Positions 54,440 through 61,574 of a stretch of 64,000 nucleotides of DNA are shown here, piece by piece. Source of the stretch: Terrisporobacter petrolearius (GTDB lineage Bacteria > Bacillota > Clostridia > Peptostreptococcales > Peptostreptococcaceae); NCBI RefSeq assembly GCF_020748185.1, contig NZ_JAHZMO010000003.1, positions 124,001-188,000 of the forward strand, read 5' to 3'. A model generated the notes under the pieces. The model saw nothing but the letters and a program-made list of their open reading frames with translations. It searched no databases and was not told the origin of the DNA. The position numbers and the translations under genes were made by a program. How positions within the stretch are numbered: the stretch's first letter is position 1; each line of letters starts with the position of its first letter.

Positions 54440-55750
54440 TTAATTTGGAATTACAATATTAACTTTAAATTCATCTTCATTAAAATCAATCACTAAACTT
54501 CCGTCATACTTTTCTAAAGTCTTTCTTATGTTTTCTAAGCCTAAGCCATCATGATTAATTTTTGTGCTTTTAATTTTTTTATTTTTCATAATTGGTTTTT
54601 CTTTCATGGAGTTTACTATATTTATAACTATAAAATCATTGAATTTATTCACATGAAATTTTATATAACTGTTATCTTCCACTTTTTTTGCTGCTTCTAT
54701 AGAATTATCCAAAAGGTTTGCAAATATTGTTGTAATATCAATTTCTCTTATAAAGCCAAGGTCTATCTCCCCTATTTTACAATCAAAATCTATGTTAGTA
54801 TTTTTTATAATTTGATATTTATCATTTAAGATAATATTTAATATTCTATTACTTGTATAATACTTTTGATTTAATTCATTTAACATTAAATGAATATCAT
54901 TTGTATATTTCTTAGCCAAGTCTTTTTCTTTATTTTCATACAACCTTTCTATAGATTGTAAGTGATTTCTTACATCGTGAATTAGTTTTCGAGATTCTTT
55001 ATATTTATTTTCCAAATTATCATAATACTTGTGTTGTAGCTCACTTTGTTGATGGTATAATTTAACTTCATTTTGCAAAGTATTATTTTTTGATACAGTA
55101 TCAAAAATATGAGTTACATATATATTTAAAGTCAATATTAAAACTACATTTGCAACTAGCAAAACACTTTCTACAAATCCAGCGTATAGTTGTAATAAGT
55201 AAACTAGGGTCATTATATAAATTACGCTAAATAAAGGAATAACTAAAAAATTAAAACTTTGAATTTTGCTTATAATTTTAGCTTCTCGTCTATTTATGAA
55301 ATTCGTAAAAAGTTTTATATAAACATATTCTATAATTCTAATTAAAAATACTACAGTTATTTGCAAGTAAACTAAACTTGAAAAATAAAATCCTCCATAA
55401 GATATTACAAAAGATATAAAAAAACTAACCAGTAAGTCTATAAATAAAAAACAAAGAGCAAATATACAATAATATAATAAATAAAGTTTTGAATCATTAT
55501 ATAAAAAATGTCCTATTATCAATATTCCACTTAAAAATGTAATCACATTTACTAAAATACTTCCTGATAAGGCACTACATGATAAAGCCATATTAAATAG
55601 TACAAATGCAAATATATAACTTATCTTTTTTCTATATATTTTTCTATCTACTTTTTTCATAAAATCAAAGCAAGCATAAACAATAAATACACTTCCTATG
55701 ATTGGCAATATTAAGTATGCAGCTAAGTCAATATAATTATTAATTTCCAC
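54440..55750 (-). CDS. AgrC/GHKL-type sensor histidine kinase
   Basis: A 436-residue kinase with six or seven N-terminal membrane helices (about 8-205), a coiled coil (about 215-245), the H-box KLIHDVRNHLQSIE with the phosphorylated His near 255, N-box NLLDNSIEAAKK and G-box GLGLENIRKTLEKYDG. This is the HPK10 class, which senses peptides (AgrC, BlpH, ComD). There is no HisKA domain. The start is a GTG at 55750 after AAGGGGG. It is 11 bases after the regulator. The ligand is not known, and no agrD is found nearby. Confidence 0.88.
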   Translation of the reverse strand: MEINNYIDLAAYLILPIIGSVFIVYACFDFMKKVDRKIYRKKISYIFAFVLFNMALSCSALSGSILVNVITFLSGILIIGHFLYNDSKLYLLYYCIFALCFLFIDLLVSFFISFVISYGGFYFSSLVYLQITVVFLIRIIEYVYIKLFTNFINRREAKIISKIQSFNFLVIPLFSVIYIMTLVYLLQLYAGFVESVLLVANVVLILTLNIYVTHIFDTVSKNNTLQNEVKLYHQQSELQHKYYDNLENKYKESRKLIHDVRNHLQSIERLYENKEKDLAKKYTNDIHLMLNELNQKYYTSNRILNIILNDKYQIIKNTNIDFDCKIGEIDLGFIREIDITTIFANLLDNSIEAAKKVEDNSYIKFHVNKFNDFIVINIVNSMKEKPIMKNKKIKSTKINHDGLGLENIRKTLEKYDGSLVIDFNEDEFKVNIVIPN

Positions 55751-55761
55751 TACCCCCTTAT

Positions 55762-56466
55762 CTATTTCTCAATATGATTACTAAGATAAATATTGAGAGA
55801 ATTTCTAAACTCACTTGATTTTTTTTGAGATAAAGGTATTACACTTTCATCCATCATATAAATGTCATAACCTTTGATAGATTTTATATTATACAAATTT
55901 ACTACAAAGCTTTTATGAGGCATTTCAAAACCAAAACCTTTCATTTTATCACTAATTGCTGAAATTTTATCTTTTATGATATGAGTCTTTTCATTTGTTT
56001 TCATAAGTATTTTTCTAGATGTATATTCAAAATAGTATATTTTTTTTACATCTATTCTTACTAATCCATCTTCTGTCATAAAATCTATTAAAAATTCTTC
56101 CTCTTCTTTCATATAGGATAAAGCTTCATCAAGTTGTTCATAAAGATCTTTTTCCTTAATCGGTTTTACTAAATAACCAAAAGCGTGAACACTAAAAGCA
56201 GAAGATGTGTAGTCTGTATAATTTGTCACATAAATTATTTTCACTTTTTTATCGTAAGTCCTAATTTTTTTAGCTGTTTCTATTCCATTAATCCCTCCCA
56301 TATCTATGTCTAAAAATATAATGTCAAACTTCTCTTCACCTTCTAACAATTCTTCTCCACTTTTATATGAGTATATTTGCAAATCTTTTATCTTGTAATT
56401 TTCTATTTTTTCTTTTGTGTGATTAAGGATGATTAAATCATCGTCACAAATAGCTATTTTAATCAT
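55762..56466 (-). CDS. AgrA-type response regulator with LytTR domain
   Basis: A 234-residue cytosolic regulator. The receiver domain (about 1-120) has the acidic pair DD at 8-9, the phosphorylated Asp in IFLDIDMGG near residue 53 and Lys in YLVKPIK near 103. The C-terminal LytTR DNA-binding domain (about 130-232; RIDVKKIYYFEYTSRK, MPHKSFVVNLYNIKSI) binds paired repeats. It pairs with the kinase gene immediately downstream. SD AGAGGTAATTATTA. First gene of the operon. Confidence 0.9.
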   Translation of the reverse strand: MIKIAICDDDLIILNHTKEKIENYKIKDLQIYSYKSGEELLEGEEKFDIIFLDIDMGGINGIETAKKIRTYDKKVKIIYVTNYTDYTSSAFSVHAFGYLVKPIKEKDLYEQLDEALSYMKEEEEFLIDFMTEDGLVRIDVKKIYYFEYTSRKILMKTNEKTHIIKDKISAISDKMKGFGFEMPHKSFVVNLYNIKSIKGYDIYMMDESVIPLSQKKSSEFRNSLNIYLSNHIEK

Positions 56467-56496
56467 TAATAATTACCTCTCCCCTTGCTTATTTTC

Positions 56497-56540
56497 ATTA
56501 TATCTACTTAAGAAATATAATATCAATAAGTCTGCTTAAG
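56497..56540 (-). promoter_or_regulatory. promoter and direct repeats before the agr-like operon
   Basis: The minus strand has TATAAT (56502-56497) but a poor -35. Plus-strand repeats TCTACTTAAG (56503-56512) and TCTGCTTAAG (56531-56540), nine of ten bases identical and 28 bases apart, lie in the spacer and just upstream of the -35. A further TACAGTTAAA is at 56563-56572, close to the staphylococcal AgrA box ACAGTTAAG. They may be LytTR sites for autoregulation. Confidence 0.45.
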
Positions 56541-56611
56541 GTATAGTTTTTTATACATAAGTTACAGTTAAATTAAATATAAATATTTTATGAATATATA
56601 AATTGTTATAT

Positions 56612-56644
56612 AAAAAATACCTAGAGAATTTCTCTAGGTATTTT
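56612..56644 (-). terminator. terminator of the bacteriohemerythrin gene
   Basis: Perfect stem AAATACCTAGAGAA with its complement, T-run on the minus strand, 7 bases past the stop codon. Confidence 0.88.
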
Positions 56645-56651
56645 CATTAAA

Positions 56652-57059
56652 TTATTTTGATTTAGTTTTTATATGTTGTGCAACTTTCACATCTTCTCTT
56701 TTTATATGATTAATTATCCAATTACCAACTTTATTATTGATATCTCCCACCAAAACAATACTTGAACCCTCTGCCAAAAGTCTTTTATGTATACTTTCAA
56801 CTTGTTCCACAAAATGTTTATGATATTTTTTATGATTATTATAGTCAGGGTAACTATATTTCATTTGTAAGGCCTCTTCATGAGCAAAATGTGTTTTTGT
56901 ATAAGAAGATAAAAATTTAACTGTTCTTTCTAATTCATCTCTACCTTTCCCCTTACTACAAGCCTCTAACAAATCATTAATTGCTCTTATTAATTCTTTG
57001 TGTTCTGTATCAATTTGCATATTTCCTGTTAATAAATCATCTGACAATTTATACGCCAT
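56652..57059 (-). CDS. bacteriohemerythrin
   Basis: A 135-residue four-helix diiron oxygen-binding protein. The ligands are seen as H in DTEHKELI, H and E in THFAHEEALQMKYSYPDYNNHKKYH, and H in WIINHIKREDVK, the usual five His and two carboxylate set. It may sense or bind O2 in this anaerobe. I start at the ATG at 57059, which has GAGGGAGA just upstream; the TTG at 57074 overlaps that SD. It is monocistronic. Confidence 0.92.
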   Translation of the reverse strand: MAYKLSDDLLTGNMQIDTEHKELIRAINDLLEACSKGKGRDELERTVKFLSSYTKTHFAHEEALQMKYSYPDYNNHKKYHKHFVEQVESIHKRLLAEGSSIVLVGDINNKVGNWIINHIKREDVKVAQHIKTKSK

Positions 57060-57230
57060 TTCTCTCCCTCTCAATCCATAATTATTTTGTAAAATGTTAC
57101 CAAAATAATATCATTATATTTTAATAAAGTCAATTATACGTCATAAAATCACTATATTTTATATTGTAATCACAGAATTTATAATCAAATGTTTTTATAT
57201 TAATACATTTTTAGTTCTAATTATGCAATA

Positions 57231-57280
57231 AAAAACTATTTTGAACCTTGCCTAAAGCCAAATGTATTCAAAATAGTTTT
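57231..57280 (-). terminator. terminator of ilvE
   Basis: Stem AAAAACTATTTTGAA with its complement around a loop of about 20 bases; T-run on the minus strand. Confidence 0.8.
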
Positions 57281-57321
57281 CATAGTAAATTATTTTTATC
57301 TTAATATTTTTATATTTTCAA

Positions 57322-58350
57322 TTACTCAGATATTACTTTTATCCAACCTTCTGGTGCTTCTATTTTACCCATTTGTATTCCTGTTAATGTATCGTATAAT
57401 TTCTTACAAATTGGTCCCATTTCAGTCGCTCCATTTGAGAAGCATATTTCTTCATCCTTATATGTTACTTTCCCAACTGGTGATAATACTGCTGCTGTTC
57501 CACATAAAGCACATTCTGTAAAATCTTTTAATTCCTCTACATGTACTTCTCTTTCTTCAACTTCTAGTCCAAGGTATTTTTTTGCTACATACATTAAAGA
57601 ACGACGTGTTATTGATGGCAATATAGTATCAGATTTTGGCGTAACTATCTTTTTATCCTTTGTTACAAATATAAAGTTTGCTCCACCTGTTTCTTCAACC
57701 TTTGTTCTTGTTTGTGCATCTAGATACATATTTTCATCGAACCCATTTTCATGAGCAACTTGAAGTGGGTGTAAACTCATAGCATAATTAAGCCCTGCTT
57801 TCACGTGACCTGTACCATATGGCGCAGCTCTATCAAAATCACTTACGCATATACTAAGTGGCTTAACTCCGCCCTTAAAATATGGTCCAACAGGCGTTGT
57901 GAATACTCTGAATTGGAACCTAGTATCTGGTTTCACTCCTATAACTGATCCACTTCCAAATATATATGGTCTTATATATAGTGTACCTCCACTTCCAAAT
58001 GGTGGTACAAAATCAATATTTGCCAACACTACTTGTTCTATTGCATCTAAGAACTTTTCATGTGATATTATTGGCATATGCAGCCTTCTCGCTGAATCTG
58101 CTAAACGTTCAGCATTAAGGTCAGGCCTAAATATAACTACCTTTCCATCTTCTGTTCTGTAAGCTTTTAAGCCTTCAAAGCAAGTCTGTGCATATTGTAA
58201 AACTCCTGCACATTCATTAATTACAACATTTGAATCTTCTGTTAAAATTCCTTCATCCCAAGTTCCATGCTCATAATTAGATACATATCTTTTAGCAGTT
58301 TGTCTATAATCAAACCCTAAGTTTTTCCAATCTAGATTTATATTTTCCAT
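57322..58350 (-). CDS. ilvE: branched-chain amino acid aminotransferase
   Basis: Transfers amino groups between Leu/Ile/Val and 2-oxoglutarate, PLP fold type IV, 342 residues. The PLP lysine is in TGHVKAGLNYA (about residue 184), and the pattern ECAGVLQYAQTCFEGLKAYR near the start marks the BCAT-II group. CALCGTAAVLSPVG near the C-terminus is the CXXC switch region known in eukaryotic-type BCATs. SD GGAGGGGAAAC. It is monocistronic. Confidence 0.95.
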   Translation of the reverse strand: MENINLDWKNLGFDYRQTAKRYVSNYEHGTWDEGILTEDSNVVINECAGVLQYAQTCFEGLKAYRTEDGKVVIFRPDLNAERLADSARRLHMPIISHEKFLDAIEQVVLANIDFVPPFGSGGTLYIRPYIFGSGSVIGVKPDTRFQFRVFTTPVGPYFKGGVKPLSICVSDFDRAAPYGTGHVKAGLNYAMSLHPLQVAHENGFDENMYLDAQTRTKVEETGGANFIFVTKDKKIVTPKSDTILPSITRRSLMYVAKKYLGLEVEEREVHVEELKDFTECALCGTAAVLSPVGKVTYKDEEICFSNGATEMGPICKKLYDTLTGIQMGKIEAPEGWIKVISE

Positions 58351-58434
58351 GTTTCCCCTCCTAAATCTATTTTTAAAGTCCTTTATATTATAATGTATCC
58401 ATCTTTTTAATACAATTTATAGATTTTAAAATAG

Positions 58435-58465
58435 AAAAAGGAATATTTACGTAAATATTCCTTTT
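58435..58465 (-). terminator. terminator of the HMA protein gene
   Basis: Perfect palindromic stem GGAATATTTAC / GTAAATATTCC flanked by runs of A and T, located after the HMA gene. Confidence 0.82.
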
Positions 58466-58493
58466 CTCAAATATAAATAATTTTATTTTTAGT

Positions 58494-58706
58494 TTATTCT
58501 ACACTTATTAAGTTAAAACCTAAGTCATCTATTAACTCTTTAACTTTTTCAATATCTACACTATCATTCATATCTACAATAGCATACTTTCTGTCTAAAT
58601 TAACTTCTAAGACCTCTACACCATCAATATCTTCTGTTAAAACATCTTTTAAATTTACCACACAATGGCTACATCTCATTCCTTCAATAGATAACTTTCT
58701 TTTCAT
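58494..58706 (-). CDS. heavy-metal-associated (HMA) domain protein, CopZ-like
   Basis: A 70-residue ferredoxin-like metal chaperone fold. The metal site is GMRCSHCV (Cys12 and Cys15). Copper(I) is the usual cargo of CopZ, but no copA or csoR is adjacent, so the metal is not proven. SD AGGAGGAAAGAC. It follows the substrate-binding protein by 26 bases on the same strand and may be on its transcript. Confidence 0.88.
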   Translation of the reverse strand: MKRKLSIEGMRCSHCVVNLKDVLTEDIDGVEVLEVNLDRKYAIVDMNDSVDIEKVKELIDDLGFNLISVE

Positions 58707-58731
58707 GTAGTCTTTCCTCCTGTTAATTAGT

Positions 58732-60414
58732 TTATTTACTCATTTGTAAGTTAGAAATTCCTTTATAAATATCGAAATCATTAGGATGAATAGTTCCTTC
58801 AAGTCTCTTATTAGATACTATAAAATTATCTAGTATTCCTAAAGATATAAATGAAGCTTTTTCAGCCACATATTTTTGAATTTGATCATATATTTTTTTA
58901 GTTTCATCCTCTGATTTAGAATTTCCCAAAGACTTAATATATGTGGATATTTCCTTATCTTTTATATTGCACGATTCCAGTATATCTCTAGCATCTGGAA
59001 TACTTGATAAAGAATAACCAACTACTGCTAAATCATAATTTTTAGAATCAATAGCTTTAGTTAAGTCTTTTTCATTTAATTCTTTAATCACACTTTTAAT
59101 CCCTATTGAGGCTAAATTTTGTCTTATAATGTTTGCTACCTTTATTCTTTCACCGTTACTGTTAGATACCACGATGTTTAATTCTACTTGATTTAACACT
59201 TCTTTCATTTCTTTTTTTGAAAGCTCTGAGTTAGAAGATGCCCCTGTAGAATTATCCTCTATTATACCTTGTAAGTTTTGCGAATTTTGTTTACTTGACT
59301 CAGCTTGTTTTTGAGATTCTAAAGATTCATTTACTGATTTAAGCCCCTCAGTTAAGTATTCTATGGCCTTTTCTTTATTAAATGCTAAATTATTAATGTC
59401 TTTATTGTAATATTTACTAGTTGTATTAAGAGGGAAATATGATAAAGTTGCATTTCCTATATAAGCTTCTTTTAAAAGCTTCTCTCTATCTATGGCAGAA
59501 ATTACGGCTTTTCTAAAGCTAACATTTTTTAGAAATTCATTATCGTAATTAAATATAACCATTTCGTAGTCTCTGCCTTCATAGTTAGTAACATTAAACT
59601 CTTTCTTTTTCTCAAACTTACTTAATTCTGATAGATCTATGCTTGTAATATCACTATCTAGGGCAAGTACCATCTCTGTTTGTGACTCCTTATCAGGAAC
59701 TAGTTTCACAAATATTTCTTTTCTATTTTCTGGCAAATTACTGAAATATTTTTCATTTCTCTCAAGTATAATATATTTTCTATCAACATAGTCTTTTATT
59801 TTATAAGGTCCATTTCCTAAAAGGTTGTACTTGTACTGACTTATTTCATCAGTTTTTAAGTTACCCAATCTTTCCTTTGAAACAATAGGAAAAGTTAATT
59901 TGTCTATTACAAAAGGGTCATTTTCTTTCAAATTAATAGTAAAATTCTTGCTGTCACTTATATGTATTGATTCAATGTTTTTTACTAAGTCTGAGTAAGG
60001 ACTATCATTTGTTTTTTTGATTAAATCAACTGTAAAGCTAACATCACTAGAAGTTACCTCTTTATTATTGTGCCAAGTAGCATCATGATTTAATTCAATA
60101 TTTATACTCTTTCCATCTGATGACTTTGTATATTTTTCAACTAACCTTTGTTCCACATTGTAATTCTCGTCAATTTCAAATAAACCATCATAAATTAAAT
60201 TCATTATGTATCCTACTGATTTATCTTTGTTTAGTAGAGGATTTATAGTAGTTGGAAATAACATTGTCAAATGAATATAGTTAGACTCTTGAATATTCAA
60301 CTCATTTATCTCATCATTATTATCATTTTTATTTTCTTTTTCTTTAGAACATCCTACAGTTCCCAGAACTATGGTTAAAACTATTGCTAGAAGTTTTATT
60401 AATTTTTTCTTCAT
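58732..60414 (-). CDS. oligopeptide ABC transporter substrate-binding lipoprotein, orphan
   Basis: A 560-residue SBP family 5 (OppA/DppA-like) binding protein with a signal peptide and lipobox TVGCSK. The core shows IHLTMLFPTTINPLLN..., a signature SGDGK.N-type pattern in KSSDGKSINIEL, and NVSFRKAVISAIDREKLL. An insert rich in Ser, Asn and Gln (about 365-405) breaks the usual domain. No permease or ATPase gene is nearby. It starts one base into the lytic transglycosylase stop codon (TAATG), so it is coupled to it. Confidence 0.85.
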   Translation of the reverse strand: MKKKLIKLLAIVLTIVLGTVGCSKEKENKNDNNDEINELNIQESNYIHLTMLFPTTINPLLNKDKSVGYIMNLIYDGLFEIDENYNVEQRLVEKYTKSSDGKSINIELNHDATWHNNKEVTSSDVSFTVDLIKKTNDSPYSDLVKNIESIHISDSKNFTINLKENDPFVIDKLTFPIVSKERLGNLKTDEISQYKYNLLGNGPYKIKDYVDRKYIILERNEKYFSNLPENRKEIFVKLVPDKESQTEMVLALDSDITSIDLSELSKFEKKKEFNVTNYEGRDYEMVIFNYDNEFLKNVSFRKAVISAIDREKLLKEAYIGNATLSYFPLNTTSKYYNKDINNLAFNKEKAIEYLTEGLKSVNESLESQKQAESSKQNSQNLQGIIEDNSTGASSNSELSKKEMKEVLNQVELNIVVSNSNGERIKVANIIRQNLASIGIKSVIKELNEKDLTKAIDSKNYDLAVVGYSLSSIPDARDILESCNIKDKEISTYIKSLGNSKSEDETKKIYDQIQKYVAEKASFISLGILDNFIVSNKRLEGTIHPNDFDIYKGISNLQMSK

Positions 60415-60971
60415 TAGTTCCTTCCTTCCTTGCTGTATAACATATTATATTGCTCATAATTTTTCTTTACTTTATTTACGTATTTATCAGTTTCAGAAAA
60501 AGGTATAGTATGTAAATTTTCTCCGTCCTTACTAAACTCTTCATCCGATAACCATTTTCTTACATTTCCAGAACCACCATTGTATGCTGCAACTACTAAG
60601 TCAGTCTTACCGAATTCTTTGTACAAGGTGTTGAGATACCAACAACCTATTCTTATGTTAGTTTCTGGATCATATACATCTATATCATCATTTAACTCTA
60701 ATTCTTCTATTGCCCAATCTCTTGTAACATCCGCAATTTGCATCAAACCTTTTGCACCTCTACGTGATAGTGCTTCTTCATTAAATTTACTTTCTGCTTT
60801 TATAATACTATAAACTAAATTTTCATCTAGATTATATTCCTCTGCATATTTCTGCACATATGCAGAGTACTTCCTTGGATAGAGTAATGTTTTTATTCTT
60901 CCACCTTCTAAATAAATCGCTCCGCCTAAGATTATAATAACAGATAAGATTATAATACTCTTCTTATACAC
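60414..60971 (-). CDS. lytic transglycosylase (SLT domain)
   Basis: Cuts glycan strands non-hydrolytically. It has 185 residues with an N-terminal membrane anchor (about 5-24) and a Slt70-like domain: catalytic Glu in AESKFNEEALS (about 66-70), GAKGLMQIA and YNGGSGNV. It overlaps the end of coaE by 8 bases. The coaE-SLT-SBP arrangement suggests one transcript starting at polA or coaE. Confidence 0.93.
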   Translation of the reverse strand: MYKKSIIILSVIIILGGAIYLEGGRIKTLLYPRKYSAYVQKYAEEYNLDENLVYSIIKAESKFNEEALSRRGAKGLMQIADVTRDWAIEELELNDDIDVYDPETNIRIGCWYLNTLYKEFGKTDLVVAAYNGGSGNVRKWLSDEEFSKDGENLHTIPFSETDKYVNKVKKNYEQYNMLYSKEGRN

Positions 60972-61566
60972 TCCAATTCTCCTTTATATAATTCAAAAAT
61001 GTAAAAGCCTTTTTCTTCAACTCGTCAATTGTACCTGAATTATCTATTATATAATCTGCATATTTTGCCTTATTTTCTTGACTCATTTGAGATTTTATTC
61101 TACTAAGTGCCTCCTCAGTAGAACAATTATCTCTATTTTTTATTCTTTCAATTTGTATATCTTCATTACAAGTAACTACTAGTAATTTATCAACAAAATT
61201 TAAATAATCTGACTCAACAAGTAGGGCTGCATCTAGTATTACTATTTTTTTATTCTGATTTTTATACTCATCAATTTGATTACTTACATTTTGCCTTATC
61301 ACTGGATGAGTTAATTTGTTAAGTTGAATTAGTTTTTCATCATTATTAAATACTATTCTTCCTAAAGCCTTTCTATTTAAAGAACCATCTTGATTTTTTA
61401 TATGGTTTCCGAAAGTATCATATACTTTCTTAAGTAATTTTTCATCATCATAAATTTGTCGTGCAATAATATCTGCATCAACTATATCTATATTTTCCTC
61501 AATAAATATTGCAGACAAACTACTTTTTCCACATCCAATATTTCCCGTTAATCCTAAAATAAGCAT
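60964..61566 (-). CDS. coaE: dephospho-CoA kinase
   Basis: Last step of coenzyme A synthesis, phosphorylating dephospho-CoA. It has 200 residues with a P-loop LTGNIGCGKSS (about 5-15), DADIIARQIY and the lid-like NRDNCSTEEALSRIKSQ region. It follows polA by 8 bases. SD AAGTAGGTGAAAAT. Confidence 0.96.
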   Translation of the reverse strand: MLILGLTGNIGCGKSSLSAIFIEENIDIVDADIIARQIYDDEKLLKKVYDTFGNHIKNQDGSLNRKALGRIVFNNDEKLIQLNKLTHPVIRQNVSNQIDEYKNQNKKIVILDAALLVESDYLNFVDKLLVVTCNEDIQIERIKNRDNCSTEEALSRIKSQMSQENKAKYADYIIDNSGTIDELKKKAFTFLNYIKENWSV

Positions 61567-61574
61567 ATTTTCAC

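Noticed and set aside
56467-56611. agrD-like peptide gene before the two-component genes
   Set aside because: All frames on both strands have stops, and no short SD-linked frame with a conserved Cys is present.
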